A stretch of DNA of 64,000 nt from an uncultured Serinicoccus sp. (GCF_947500995.1 NZ_CANMUA010000002.1:1-64000); one strand, 5' to 3'; positions 38,957 through 49,940 are shown, counted from the stretch's first letter. Numbers and translations are program-made. Notes: generated from the letters alone by a model not told the origin.

Positions 38957-41900
38957 TCAGTAGTGCTCGGCGATGTACTCGTACGCCCGCTCGAACAGAC
39001 CGGGGGTCTTGTGCAGTTGGTGCCTGTGCAGCACTTCACGGACGTGTCGACGTACGAGTTGGTCGCCCTGTTGCGTGGCCTCCCAACCGTCGTACCGAAC
39101 TTCCCGGACGATGCTGTCGATGTCGTTGACGACGCGCTCGACCAGGGCCGGCGAGTCATCCGCGGCGTACTCGACGAAGATTTGCGTCAGTGCCCCCACA
39201 CGCGGATCGGGCAGCAGGTCCAGCTTGCCCTCGTGATCTGCCTTTTCAGCCGCAGTTAGGTCCTTCGCCAACTGGAAGGCCTCCCGCAGCCACTCGATTG
39301 ACTGCTCGGCCGCGGCCATGGTCCGTTCCCGTAGACGATCGAGCCGCTCGGCGAGCGACTTGTACACGGGGTGTTCGCCCGAGGCGTCCTCACGCTTCTT
39401 CAGCCGGGCGGCGATGGAGTCGATGATGTCGTCGGCGGTCTTGCCCTCAACCTCTTTTGGATCTTCCAGAAGGCCTTCGTCGATCAGGGTGCGGACCGTT
39501 TCGGCGTCGGCTACTACAACCTCATCGGCGCGGGTGACCCTGATGTCGTCCATGTGCCCGTGCACCAGGCCCAGTGTCTTCGCGCCGAGCCTGTGCCACA
39601 GGTGGTCGGCCGGTCCGGGCGGGGGCTGCAAGGAGGCGTAGACCTGGGACAGGAAGCGGTACTCCATGCGGTGGGTGCGCAGGTCGTCGTGCGGCCAGAG
39701 GGTTTCCCAGATGCCCTCAAGCATGACGTAGTTCGCAGCGAACTTCTGCTCGTCCTCGGGTCGGGGCATCCTGGCCTGGGCATCTATCAGCGTCTGTGGG
39801 CCCTGCTGGTTAACGTCAATGCCGGCGAACCGGACCATGGTGGCTTCTAGCTGCGCCTCGAAGACCTCGACGAGCCCCTCGATCTCGATCTGCTGCTGTG
39901 CCTGCTTCGGGTTGGCCGGTGCCATCGCCGTGGCGAAGCCAGCTCCGAGACCGACGTAGTCGACGATGATCCCGTACCGCTTGTCTGCACCCGTCTCGGG
40001 GTTGCGCCAGGTGCGGTTTGCCCGGGTGATCGTCTGGAACAGCGTGTGGTCTTTCAGCGGCTTGTCCAGGTACAGCACGCCCTCGATGGGTGCGTTGAAC
40101 CCTGTGCCAAGCTTGGAGGTGCAGACCAGGAACTTCAGTGGGTCACCGTGGGTGCGGAACCGCTTGAGCAGGTCGGCCTCCTGCGACTCGGTCAGGGCGT
40201 ACTTCTGCCAGGCGGGGTCCTCCCCCTTCGCGGTGCCGACGGTCATCACGACGGCGACCTCGTCCCGCACTGGCGCTGGCACGTCGTCGCCGATCTGGGC
40301 CCACTCCCGCTGCTGACGCTCTTCGAGCATCTGACCCAGCTCCTCGGTGTACGCGACGCACGCGGCCCGGTCGACCACGACGATCTGCGCCTTCATCCCG
40401 AGCGGGTCCACGGTGGAGTAGAAGTGGTCAATGAGGTCCTCGCAGACGGCCCGTACCCGGTCGGGGTTGCCGAAGAACGTCGAGGCCCGGGAGGCCCGCC
40501 TGGCGAGTTCGTCCTGCTGGACGTCGTCGAGGTTCTCGTCCTGCGCCATGACCTTGAACGCCTCATCGAGGCCTTGCTTGTCGAGGGTGAACTCGACCCT
40601 GCGTGGGGCGACGTGGATCGGCACGGTCATCCCGTCGCGGATCGACGCGTCCGTGCCGTAGGTGTGCAGCGCACTGCCGGGGTCCGTCTCGTCACCGAAA
40701 GTCGCAAAGGTGTTGCGGTCGACGTCGGCGATCGGGGTGCCGGTGAACGCGAAAAGGTTGGCGTTCGGCAGTGCCGCCCGCATCGTCTGCCCCAGGTCGC
40801 CCTCCTGGGTGCGGTGGGCCTCGTCGACCAACACCACGATGTTGTCCCGCTCGTTCAGCACTCCGGCGCCCGCGAATTTGTGAACTGTGGTGAAGATCAG
40901 TCCACGCCGGTCGGACCTCAGCAGGTCCTGCAAGGCACCCGCGGTGGGCGGTACTTGCAGCCGTGGCATGGACGTGGTGCGGAACTGGTCCCATAGTTGC
41001 TGGACGAGTTGCACGCGGTCGGCGACCAGCACGATCGTCGGGTTGTTCAGCTCGGGGTCGCGCAGCAGCTTCCCGGCCGCGAACACCATCGCCAGCGTTT
41101 TGCCCGACCCCTGGGTGTGGTAGATCAGGCCCTTGCGCCGGGCCGGGTCCTTTACCCGGCCCACGATCAGGTTGACGGCTTCGTACTGGGTGTATCGGGC
41201 TAGCAGCTTGTTCAGCGAACGGGTGCCGTCGTCGGACTGCGGCGTCTCGAACGCAACGTAGTCGGCCAGGAAGTCGAGCACGGTCCGCGGCGTCAGCATC
41301 GAGGTCGCGGCCTGCAGCACGTCGGCCAGGCGCGGCTGGTCCTTCACCGCCCCCCAGGTGTGCCAGTGCTGCACCGGGGTGCGAACACCGGCGTAACGGA
41401 ACTGTTTGCCCTCGGTGGCGAAGGTCAGCACGTTCGGCACGAAGAACGGCGCCCAGCTCTCCTGGTAGGTCTCGACCAGCTCGCTCGCGCCCTTGACCCA
41501 CGACACCCGCTGGTTCACCGGTGTTTTCAGCTCCCCCACGACCAGGGGGAAGCCGTTTACCCACAGAACCACGTCGAACCGGGCCACGTGCCCCGGGATG
41601 CCGTACCGAATCTCCTCCGAGACGACGAAGACGTTGTTGGACAAGTCATCGAAATCGAGCAACCGCACCGGGACCGAGCCCTTGGTGCCGACGAACTCGT
41701 GCGTCACCTCACCGCGCAGCCAGGCCGCGAAATCCCGGTTGCTCTCCATCAAGCCGACATCATGCGCAGTCAGGGGCATCGTCCGCAGCTGACGCAACAC
41801 CTCGTGCACCCGCTCCGGGTCCTCCGCGATCACCGGGTTCAGCCGCACCAGCGACTCCACCACCTGGTCGGTGACGAACGGATCCTCGTCCGGCCGACCC

Positions 41901-41992
41901 AGCTCATTGGCCGGGACGTGAGTCCACCCGACACCTTCCAACGCCTTGATGAGCGGCGCCTGAACACTCAGAAGCTCCCCCAACCCGCTCAT
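38957..41992 (-). CDS. hsdR: Type I restriction endonuclease, R subunit
   Basis: FDVVLWVNGFPLVVGELKTP nuclease motif; IYHTQGSGKTLAMVFAA; VLVDEAHRTQEGDLG; FAFTGTPI. Confidence 0.96.
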   Translation of the reverse strand: MSGLGELLSVQAPLIKALEGVGWTHVPANELGRPDEDPFVTDQVVESLVRLNPVIAEDPERVHEVLRQLRTMPLTAHDVGLMESNRDFAAWLRGEVTHEFVGTKGSVPVRLLDFDDLSNNVFVVSEEIRYGIPGHVARFDVVLWVNGFPLVVGELKTPVNQRVSWVKGASELVETYQESWAPFFVPNVLTFATEGKQFRYAGVRTPVQHWHTWGAVKDQPRLADVLQAATSMLTPRTVLDFLADYVAFETPQSDDGTRSLNKLLARYTQYEAVNLIVGRVKDPARRKGLIYHTQGSGKTLAMVFAAGKLLRDPELNNPTIVLVADRVQLVQQLWDQFRTTSMPRLQVPPTAGALQDLLRSDRRGLIFTTVHKFAGAGVLNERDNIVVLVDEAHRTQEGDLGQTMRAALPNANLFAFTGTPIADVDRNTFATFGDETDPGSALHTYGTDASIRDGMTVPIHVAPRRVEFTLDKQGLDEAFKVMAQDENLDDVQQDELARRASRASTFFGNPDRVRAVCEDLIDHFYSTVDPLGMKAQIVVVDRAACVAYTEELGQMLEERQQREWAQIGDDVPAPVRDEVAVVMTVGTAKGEDPAWQKYALTESQEADLLKRFRTHGDPLKFLVCTSKLGTGFNAPIEGVLYLDKPLKDHTLFQTITRANRTWRNPETGADKRYGIIVDYVGLGAGFATAMAPANPKQAQQQIEIEGLVEVFEAQLEATMVRFAGIDVNQQGPQTLIDAQARMPRPEDEQKFAANYVMLEGIWETLWPHDDLRTHRMEYRFLSQVYASLQPPPGPADHLWHRLGAKTLGLVHGHMDDIRVTRADEVVVADAETVRTLIDEGLLEDPKEVEGKTADDIIDSIAARLKKREDASGEHPVYKSLAERLDRLRERTMAAAEQSIEWLREAFQLAKDLTAAEKADHEGKLDLLPDPRVGALTQIFVEYAADDSPALVERVVNDIDSIVREVRYDGWEATQQGDQLVRRHVREVLHRHQLHKTPGLFERAYEYIAEHY

Positions 41993-43170
41993 GCAGCCAC
42001 GTCCTCCATCAGCTCGTCGTACGACTCCGGGATCTCGTGCTCGCCCGACAGTAAGGCGGTCAGCAGGTTCGAGCGGACATTGCGTAGACGGGTCGCATGC
42101 CGCCGCAGCCCTTCACGTGCTTTGGTCAAGGCGTCGTACTTACCGGCGAGACCGGCCATCTCGTCGGCCGCGTGCCAGCGAACCTCGATCGACATAAGCT
42201 CGGTCCGGTTAATCTTTGGCATCTTCGTCCTGCCAGAGCGAGAGGCCGCCACTTCAGTGAAGGCGCTGCTCAGTAGAAGCTGCTGAAGGTAGCGCCGTGG
42301 AACCCCGTCCCGGCCGAGAAGGGGGTACGCGTCAGCGCTACACAAACCCGGCGCATCGGGTACCGCCACTTTGCGAAGGTTTGGCCGAATCTTGGAGTAG
42401 ATCACGTGCCGGTCGTCGAACCGATACTTGCCACTTGTCACCCCATCTTCCCGGGCACTGACCACTCCCACCAAGTCGCCCGTTCCGCTGACGATTCGCT
42501 CCGCACCGACGTGGGGAAGTTCGGCGAGGGAACCCGTCGGCTTCACCAGCGACCCATCAACCGAACAGAGCTGATCGAGACTCACGCAGACTTTGCCGAC
42601 CGGACTAAAGTCAACGTCGCGCATCAGTTCCGTTGCGGAGAGCAGATGCGCGTAGGCGCTCTCGGCGGTCGTGATGGTGTCGTCAAGGGCGGTGACCAGG
42701 TCCACGATGCGCCGCTGCTCGGCGACTTGGGGATACTGGACGGGCACGCTTAAGAGGTCCCTCGGGTTGAGGCGTTCGCGACGCCCGCCGACGCCCTTAG
42801 ACTGCGCTGCGAGGTCCGCCCAGAGCGCAGGCCGCTGGGTGATTAGCTGAACATACTTGGGAAGCGCCCGCGCAGTGGTCCTGTAGGTGGGGAACTCAGG
42901 GGATGCATAGGCTATGTCATGCTCGGCGGGGACGACAGTGATAGCCCCCTCGAACGCCTTCAGCTTGCTGTAAATGAGCTGGCCGGGCCGGACCTGGTGC
43001 AGCTGCTTATAGCGCGTACTCTCCGTGGTGACCGCATCTCGGTGCAACAGTCCTCGCCCGAAGCCGAGCACGCCAACGATTGGATACTTGGTTCCCCGCT
43101 GAACATCTACCTTCTGAATGTCCGGCTGCACGAGGTCTCCGAAAGTGCCCTGCTGCCACTCCTTACGCAT
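41989..43170 (-). CDS. hsdS: Type I restriction specificity subunit
   Basis: Two recognition-domain-like halves with conserved helices (VAEQRRIVDLVTALDDTITTAESAYAHLL; ALTKAREGLRRHATRLRNVRSNLLTALLSGE). Confidence 0.92.
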   Translation of the reverse strand: MRKEWQQGTFGDLVQPDIQKVDVQRGTKYPIVGVLGFGRGLLHRDAVTTESTRYKQLHQVRPGQLIYSKLKAFEGAITVVPAEHDIAYASPEFPTYRTTARALPKYVQLITQRPALWADLAAQSKGVGGRRERLNPRDLLSVPVQYPQVAEQRRIVDLVTALDDTITTAESAYAHLLSATELMRDVDFSPVGKVCVSLDQLCSVDGSLVKPTGSLAELPHVGAERIVSGTGDLVGVVSAREDGVTSGKYRFDDRHVIYSKIRPNLRKVAVPDAPGLCSADAYPLLGRDGVPRRYLQQLLLSSAFTEVAASRSGRTKMPKINRTELMSIEVRWHAADEMAGLAGKYDALTKAREGLRRHATRLRNVRSNLLTALLSGEHEIPESYDELMEDVAA

Positions 43171-44677
43171 TGAAACCCGCCGCCTTAAGTTTCTCGTCCA
43201 GTACGTGCTCGGCGGCGCGCAGCTCGGCCCGGGCGTCGTGGTAGGCGGCCAGGGCGGCCTCGACGTCAACCTCGACGGCAGCCTGGGTGGTGATGTAGCG
43301 CCCGATGTTCAGATCGAAGTTGTTGCCGGCGATCTCGTCCAGGTTGACCAGGCGCAGGTTAAGACCACTCTCGCCGTCGATGTCCTCACCCTGCGCGTAA
43401 GCCGCGTGGATCGTCTCGATGTCGGCGTCGGACATCGTGTTCTGGTTCTTGCCGGCGCGGAACCGTGCTGCGGCGTCGACGAAGAGCACCTTGCCGGCGC
43501 GCTCAACTGGTTTAGTCTTGCGGAAAATGAGTAATGCCACCGGGATAGTCGTGGAGTAGAACAGGTTGTTGGGCAGTCCGATGATCGCCTCGAGCAGGTC
43601 CTTCTCCACCAGGCACTGCCGGATGTTGCCCTCCTTGCCGCCGCGGAACAGAACGCCGTGTGGCATGACGACCCCGACCCGACCGGTGTCCTCCCGCATC
43701 ACCGAGATCATGTGCTGGATCCAGGCGAAGTCGCCGTTCTTGGCCGGTGGCACTCCGCAGAACGCGCGACCGTAGGGGTCGTTGGACCAGCCGGCGGCAC
43801 CCCAGTTCTGAAGGCTGAACGGCGGGTTGGCGATGACGACGTCGAACCGGTCGAGCTTGCCCTTCGTGACGAACCGCGGCTCCCGGAAGGTGTCGCCGCG
43901 GCGAATCTCAAAGTCGCTCAGTCCGTGCAGGTAGAGGTTCATCTTTGCGATGGCGCTGGTGGTCAGGTTGATCTCCTGGCCATGCAGTCGCAGCGTCCGC
44001 GGATCGCCACCGGCTTCGGTGACCGCGTTGATCGTCTCGACCAGCATTCCGCCCGAGCCACAGGCCGGGTCCACGATGTGGTCACCTGGCTGGGGGGCGA
44101 GAATCTTGACGAGCAGGTGGACGACGTGGCGAGGCGTGAAGAACTCCCCGGCCTTCTTGCCGCTGGCCTCGGCGAACTCGCGCAGCAGGTACTCGTACGC
44201 AGCTCCGAGCATGTCGCCTTCGATGTGGTTCGGGTCGAGCTTAACGCCATGAAAGGTGTCAAGTAGGGCAACCAGGGCGTTCTCGGGCAGGCGCTGCTTG
44301 TTGGCCCAGTTCACGTCTCCGAAGACGCCGACCAGGTCGGGGTTGGCCTGTTCGATGCGCTGCAGAGCGGTGTTCAATTTTACGCCGACGTTGGTGACGG
44401 TCTGGTGCACGTCCGCCCAGTGGCAGCCGTCGGGGATCGTGAACGGGTGATAGTCGGCCTCGATCTCGTCCGTGAGCTCGTCGCCCCATATCTCGATCGC
44501 ATGTGCATGCCAGGAGTCCCAGGTGTCCGAGATCCACTTGTAGAACATCACCGGGAAGACATAGGCCTTGAAGTCGCCCGGGTCAACGGGCCCCCGTAGC
44601 GCGTTTGCCGCGGCCCACAGGGTTGACTCGAGCTGGCGCTGCGTCATGACCTGCACGTCGCTGTCGGCGTAGGTCAC
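43163..44677 (-). CDS. hsdM: Type I DNA methyltransferase subunit
   Basis: FFTPRHVVHLLVKILAPQPGDHIVDPACGSGGMLVETI; FDVVIANPPFSLQNWG. Confidence 0.96.
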   Translation of the reverse strand: MTYADSDVQVMTQRQLESTLWAAANALRGPVDPGDFKAYVFPVMFYKWISDTWDSWHAHAIEIWGDELTDEIEADYHPFTIPDGCHWADVHQTVTNVGVKLNTALQRIEQANPDLVGVFGDVNWANKQRLPENALVALLDTFHGVKLDPNHIEGDMLGAAYEYLLREFAEASGKKAGEFFTPRHVVHLLVKILAPQPGDHIVDPACGSGGMLVETINAVTEAGGDPRTLRLHGQEINLTTSAIAKMNLYLHGLSDFEIRRGDTFREPRFVTKGKLDRFDVVIANPPFSLQNWGAAGWSNDPYGRAFCGVPPAKNGDFAWIQHMISVMREDTGRVGVVMPHGVLFRGGKEGNIRQCLVEKDLLEAIIGLPNNLFYSTTIPVALLIFRKTKPVERAGKVLFVDAAARFRAGKNQNTMSDADIETIHAAYAQGEDIDGESGLNLRLVNLDEIAGNNFDLNIGRYITTQAAVEVDVEAALAAYHDARAELRAAEHVLDEKLKAAGFNA

Positions 44678-45116
44678 CCTCGGCCCTCCTCTTTCTCGAA
44701 ACTTCCGCCCTGTCCCGAGCAACTTACATGGACCCTCCCGCGCTGGACCGGCAGGCGGGCTGCAGCAACAGAGGTTGTTCGGCACGGACACCGTGTCCGA
44801 TCGCCGGTGCCCGCACCACGACGCAGCCGGTTCAACGGCCGTCACACCCCAGCTTGGGGTGCTGCACCCGCAAATGGCCGGCAGCCATCGTGGGGTCGCG
44901 GCCAGGAAGAAGGACCTCGGGCTTTCACGTCACACGTCCGTGGAGTTTGAGGTAGGAAGCCAGACAACCTTGGAGGCGTGGGCGGCATCGCTTAACTGGG
45001 GCCCGTCACGGCCTGGAAAGTGCTCCCTCGGGATCCCAAGCTGGCGGAACAGGCGCCCTCAAGATGCATGCGAGATGCACGACGTAGCGATTACGCTGGG
45101 CTGTCGCGTACCGGGT

Positions 45117-46064
45117 TTAGTGGAGGCTCTGAACTGACGCGTCGACGGTAGCTGGTGCGTGGTTGTGACGGTAGTAGTGATCCTCGAGCTCGACCGGGGG
45201 TACGAGTCCGAGCTCGCCGTGCAGGCGTCGGTGGTTGAACCAGTCGATGTACTCGGCGACGGCGATCTCGAGGTCGTCGATGTGCTTCCAGGGCCCTTTG
45301 TTGCGGACGAGCTCGGCCTTGAACAGTGAGTTGAACGCCTCGGCCATGGCGTTGTCGTAGGAGTCGCCGGTCGAGCCGACCGAGGCGACGGCGCCGGCCT
45401 CGGCCAGCCTCTGGGTGTACCGCACGGCGAGGTACTGCACGCCCTTGTCCGAGTGCGCGATCACGCCGGTGGTGTCCTGGCCGGCGTGCTGGCGGGTCCA
45501 CAGGCCCATCTCGAGGGCGTCCAGGGCCAGGTCGGTGCGCAGGGACTTGGATAGCTGCCAGCCGACGACGCGGCGGGAGTACACGTCGATGACGAACGCG
45601 GCGTAGACCCACCCGGCGAACGTGCGGCAGTAGGTGATGTCGGCGACCCACACCCTGTTCGGTGCGGGCGCCTTGAAGTCGCGGTCCAGCAGGTCCGGTC
45701 GGGTGCCCGGACCGGTGCCCGGGATCGTGGTCCTGGGGCCCTTGGCGCGGGTAATCCCGCGCAGTCCCTCGGCCCGCATGATCCGGTGCACGGTGCACCG
45801 GGCGATGCGGTGCCCGGTCCGGTTCAGCTCGGCGTGTATCTTGCGGACGCCGTAGACGCCGTAGTTGTCCGCGTGGACCGCCCGGATCACCTCCCGGTGG
45901 CCCTGGTCGGCCACCGCCCGCGCCGAGGGCGGCCTGGTCTTGGCGGCGTAGTAGCTGCTCGGGGCGATCTGCATCCCGGCCTCACGTAGGACGGTGCAGA
46001 TCGGCTCGACCCCGAACCGGCCGCGGTGCTGGTCGATGTACTCGACCAGCACCGCAGTGCTCAC
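45117..46064 (-). CDS. IS3-family transposase OrfB (DDE integrase core)
   Basis: HRIMRAEGLRGITRAKGPRTT...RVWVADITYCRTFAGWVYAAFVIDVYSRRVVGWQLSKS...STGDSYDNAMAEAFNSLFKAEL. Confidence 0.95.
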   Translation of the reverse strand: MSTAVLVEYIDQHRGRFGVEPICTVLREAGMQIAPSSYYAAKTRPPSARAVADQGHREVIRAVHADNYGVYGVRKIHAELNRTGHRIARCTVHRIMRAEGLRGITRAKGPRTTIPGTGPGTRPDLLDRDFKAPAPNRVWVADITYCRTFAGWVYAAFVIDVYSRRVVGWQLSKSLRTDLALDALEMGLWTRQHAGQDTTGVIAHSDKGVQYLAVRYTQRLAEAGAVASVGSTGDSYDNAMAEAFNSLFKAELVRNKGPWKHIDDLEIAVAEYIDWFNHRRLHGELGLVPPVELEDHYYRHNHAPATVDASVQSLH

Positions 46065-46390
46065 TTCAGCTTGCGGTCGAGCTCCGCCGCGGCGAAAAAC
46101 GCCGACGCCGTCCGCAGAATCTCGTTCGCCCGCCGTAGCTCCTTGACCTCACGCTCGAGCTCGGTGATCCGCTGCGTCTCCGCCGTCGTCGTCCCAGGAC
46201 GGTGGCCCTCGTCGATCTCGGCCTGCGTGACCCAGTTGCGCAATGTCTCGGGATTGATCCCCAGCTGCTCACCCACCCGGCGCAGCGCACCGGTCCTGGT
46301 CGCCGGGTCCCGCCGCAGATCGAGCGCCATCCGGATCGCTCTGTCCCGAAGCTCCTCGGGGTACTTCCTCGGTGCTGCCATGACTCTCAT
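46061..46390 (-). CDS. IS3-family transposase OrfA
   Basis: MRVMAAPRKYPEELRDRAIRMALDLRRDPATRTGALRRVGEQLGINPETLRNWV...EREVKELRRANEILRTASAFFAAAELD. Confidence 0.93.
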   Translation of the reverse strand: MRVMAAPRKYPEELRDRAIRMALDLRRDPATRTGALRRVGEQLGINPETLRNWVTQAEIDEGHRPGTTTAETQRITELEREVKELRRANEILRTASAFFAAAELDRKLK

Positions 46391-46889
46391 CCTTCCGTGG
46401 AATGAGAGCCTCCATCAGACCCGGCACGCGACACGCGGCTCGCGGACGTCTCCTTAACTCACAGGCTAAACCAACAGAGACAGACCGGGTGTCAATGGCC
46501 AGACCGGGTGAGCGTGGACTGGAAGTTCTCACGTCCGTCCCGGCAGCGGTGGGCAGCAGTGGATCTGAGACCACGGGGAACCAACTGGTGCCAACCCTCG
46601 GCAGCACACGGACCCTGGCTCGGTATGAAGCCCCCAGCCATGGATGTCATACCGCCCAGTAGGACACAGGGGTGTCGTTGGGTCGAGTCTCGCCCCAGGG
46701 CGAAGGCGCGCTACGCCTACCAGGACCTTCGGTTCGGCTGAGTCTTGGGCTGTGCACCGTCAAAGCGCAACTACTCCCTGCCCAGGAGATTGCGGGGTAG
46801 CGATGACAGTGACAACAGCGCAACTCGTGTCGACATTTCATGCTGGTCGGCTCTGTTAGTGCCCGGGAATTCGCCACTTGGCCGCTGGT

Positions 46890-49800
46890 CTATTCGGCTG
46901 CGACTGCCGGCCTTACGAACGGATCCGAATGGTCGATGTCATCCTCGCTCCAACCGTACCTGGCCCGAAGGAGCTCCAATACCGCAGCCGATGGCAACGG
47001 CTCCGGCCGAACGACCAGACTCCACCAGGTCTGGGCGCTGGCTGTGACGGTCACCAGTAGTGCCTGTCTCAACGCCTCGACGGTGAACAGGTCGGTTGCC
47101 ACCGGGTCGCCCTCCGGCTCCGGGGCCATGAACACCTCGCGCAACTGCCGCGCCTCATCGGGTGACCCCGGCGCGAGAAACGTGTGCCGTGCGTTCTTCG
47201 CGACGTTGTGGACCGCGATCAATATTTGCCAGTCCCTCCAGCCCTCGTCGCGCAGCGTGACGACCACATCGGCAAAGGCGGCATCGTTCCGCAACGCGTC
47301 GAGAGTTGGCCTCATCCGCGGCGGCAAGTCGTTGTAGCGATGCTGGATCTCCTTTCGGCTCCGGTCTGGGTCGTACCCGGGCCCTCTCGTGCTAGGAGCT
47401 GCGAGATCTGGATGTGATTCAGCCGAGGTCACGTCCGGCGCTGAGAGTGGCGCGGTCGTGCGCGGTCGGGCATCGAAACTCGCCTCGGATACGGTCGAGC
47501 GCCAGAGCACGTCGTACGGGACAGCGAATGTGATGTCGGTTAGCAGATCATCCTCAAGACCGCCGACCAAGATCTCCTGGAACCGGTCATCGGACAGCGT
47601 GGAAACCTCCACGACCGCGGCCGTGACTGCTGCCAACGTCCGCCGAGCGACCACGTTGGCCGACTCATGCGTCAGACGGTCGACGGCGGGCAACAGCACA
47701 CTGAGCCTGCTCTCCGCGGGCGTCGATGCCTTGTCCTCGACGCTAAAGTCAGCGCCTGCGGGGAGCGCGGTGACGTAGACGGCCCTGCGCATCGGTACGA
47801 GGCCCAAATCCTTGTCAGCCAGATGCGCCAGTAGGACCTGCAAAGCGGCCGCGAACCGCTCACCGACCGCAACGTCGGCATACAAGTTGCGAAACACGAC
47901 CTTCCAAGTAACCCCTAGGGCATCGAACCGGACGTGGCGGACTTCGGTCGTGTCACCGAACGGTGGCCTCCCGAGATCGTCGACCACCCGATCGACGTGC
48001 TCGTCGAACTCGATGTCCTCGAACCACGGCCGTCGACCCTCAAACGCTTCAGCGAGAAGGTCATCCAGGAACTCGCTGATCCCGCCGCGGACGATAGCGC
48101 CCTCAACGTTCGCCCAGTACGGATCCCCGGCCTTGCGAGCCAAAGACCTGATCTGGGTCAGCTCGAAGAACGCGCCCGTGAGCCAGCCATGCCGATCAAA
48201 GTCCATCGGCCGCTCGGCGAGCAGACGGTGTGACACCAGTGCAACGCAGTTCATGTGAGCAGCGCTGCACCACGACCCCTGGTGGTAGTCGGCGAACGCG
48301 GCGTACGCCAACCCGATCGAGTGCTGAGCTGGGTCCGTGCTATCAACGAGGTACGCCGCCGCCAGTGCGTACTGCTTGGCCGCCATGTACAGGCCCAGCT
48401 CTCGGTAAGCGACGGAGGTTGCCAGAGTCGCGTGCACCATTTGCTCCCGGCTGTCCCCCGAGAACAACCCGTTCCGAGCCCGGTGCAGCTGCTTAAGCGC
48501 AGCAACCCGCCGTTCCGCGCTGATCAACGCCTGGCACCTATCGAGGGCGTTGTTCGCAGCTGTCGTCTCTCCGCTGGTCGTCGCGACCCGCGCGTCGATG
48601 GCATCGACCACCTCGTCGTAACCGGGGATGTCAACCAGGACCGGCGCAAACATCGTCAACACCTTGCCAAGAGTCTCCACAGGGAACAAGGGTGCCCCTG
48701 GGAGAACCTCCACCAGCCTCCTATACGCGCCGATCGCACCCGCCGGGTCCACAAGTGGCACATTGACCAGCGTCAGTTCACCGGCCGCCATCGCCGCTCG
48801 GAGCTCCTCCGAGGTCATGTCTGTGAACTTGTCACCGATGACGTACCCGTCCTCGGTCTCGTTCGCGGTCATCACATCGGGTTGAAGCCGCAGCCACCCG
48901 AGCGTGTCGAGGAGGATGCAGGCGGCACCAGGAGGCGGGTCCGCATTTAGGAGCACCTCGACCCTTTGGGACAGGCCGACGTTCCAAGCATGAAGGGTCT
49001 CCGCAGCGTGCCCAGTCCTGCCACGTGCCGCCGCACCAGTCATGTACATCAGGAGCACCGACGCGTCCGAGAGTTCCTGACCGTCAGCGGTTATGACGGC
49101 TTCGTCCAGGTACTCCGCGGCCCGATCATCGGCGGGAGTCAGGTCGCCCAGGCCGCGGATGTTCGCGGCCACGCACTCGTACAGCGCCCTCCTGCGAAGC
49201 GCCTGTGGACGGCCTGGCTCGAGAGCACTCTCCAGCCGCTCGAGCCAGAATGGCAGGTCGGGGCGGCCCTCGCGGGTCACGCACGCGTAGTGCAAGCACC
49301 CAGCGAGGTCGAGCAGGCGACCCACCGTGTCGACTGGGTCGGTATCCGCGCGCCAGCGAGCAAGGTCCTCGTCGTACCAGTCGGGCCGGTCAAAGGGCAC
49401 CGGCAGCACCCGCGCGGGAAGGTGCAGGTAGGTCTCTGCGATCCAAAACAATGCATGGTCCGAGAGAAGCTCAGCGATCGCGTTGCCGTCGAAGACCGCC
49501 AGGCGCACCCGGTGTCGCTCCATCGCATCTCGCTCGATTGCGTGCCGCCGCGCGACCGGGATATCCGCCTCGCAGTACGCGACGATGGACTCGACCTCGG
49601 ACCCGCCGTCGACGATCTCGGCGACATCAGCACGGATCTTCCCACGCAGGTCGCTCTGCTGGAGCGTGCACGCGAAACCGACCATGGCCCGGTCCGGGAC
49701 GCCGAGGTCGCGCCCGATCCGCTGGACCTGTCCCGGCAGCTGCGTCGGGAATGTCTCGAAGTCGCGACCCTGGTCTCCACCACCGGCGACCGGCCCGGTC

Positions 49801-49940
49801 GCCGGCAGCAGGTTCCGGGTCACCGTCGCCCTGGCGAGCATCCGCGTCAAGGTCTCGAACTCGTGTTGGCCGTTCCGAACTCGCAGTTGATTCAGCGCGA
49901 ACCGGATTTCGTGTCGAACGTGCTCGACATTGTCAGCCAT
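46890..49940 (-). CDS. Large uncharacterised protein: N-terminal PD-(D/E)XK-like restriction-type domain + long alpha-helical region
   Basis: 1016 aa; EFETLTRMLARATVTRNLLPATGPVAGGGDQGRDFETFPT...AMVGFACTLQQSDLRGKIRADVAEI; HRVRLAVFDGNAIAELLSDHALFWIAETYL; remaining roughly 800 aa helical, no recognised domain. Confidence 0.7.
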   Translation of the reverse strand: MADNVEHVRHEIRFALNQLRVRNGQHEFETLTRMLARATVTRNLLPATGPVAGGGDQGRDFETFPTQLPGQVQRIGRDLGVPDRAMVGFACTLQQSDLRGKIRADVAEIVDGGSEVESIVAYCEADIPVARRHAIERDAMERHRVRLAVFDGNAIAELLSDHALFWIAETYLHLPARVLPVPFDRPDWYDEDLARWRADTDPVDTVGRLLDLAGCLHYACVTREGRPDLPFWLERLESALEPGRPQALRRRALYECVAANIRGLGDLTPADDRAAEYLDEAVITADGQELSDASVLLMYMTGAAARGRTGHAAETLHAWNVGLSQRVEVLLNADPPPGAACILLDTLGWLRLQPDVMTANETEDGYVIGDKFTDMTSEELRAAMAAGELTLVNVPLVDPAGAIGAYRRLVEVLPGAPLFPVETLGKVLTMFAPVLVDIPGYDEVVDAIDARVATTSGETTAANNALDRCQALISAERRVAALKQLHRARNGLFSGDSREQMVHATLATSVAYRELGLYMAAKQYALAAAYLVDSTDPAQHSIGLAYAAFADYHQGSWCSAAHMNCVALVSHRLLAERPMDFDRHGWLTGAFFELTQIRSLARKAGDPYWANVEGAIVRGGISEFLDDLLAEAFEGRRPWFEDIEFDEHVDRVVDDLGRPPFGDTTEVRHVRFDALGVTWKVVFRNLYADVAVGERFAAALQVLLAHLADKDLGLVPMRRAVYVTALPAGADFSVEDKASTPAESRLSVLLPAVDRLTHESANVVARRTLAAVTAAVVEVSTLSDDRFQEILVGGLEDDLLTDITFAVPYDVLWRSTVSEASFDARPRTTAPLSAPDVTSAESHPDLAAPSTRGPGYDPDRSRKEIQHRYNDLPPRMRPTLDALRNDAAFADVVVTLRDEGWRDWQILIAVHNVAKNARHTFLAPGSPDEARQLREVFMAPEPEGDPVATDLFTVEALRQALLVTVTASAQTWWSLVVRPEPLPSAAVLELLRARYGWSEDDIDHSDPFVRPAVAAE

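Larger units (their letters stand above)
45102..46433 (-). mobile_element. IS3-family insertion sequence, likely intact
   Basis: IR tgtcgcgtaccgggtttagtggaggctct (45102) versus reverse complement of the 46433 end, tgtcgcgtgccgggtctgatggaggctct; no clear TSD. Confidence 0.9.

Noticed and set aside
45102-46433. Target-site duplication for the IS3 copy
   Set aside because: Flanking 3-4 bp (ggc versus cgc) do not match; no TSD claimed
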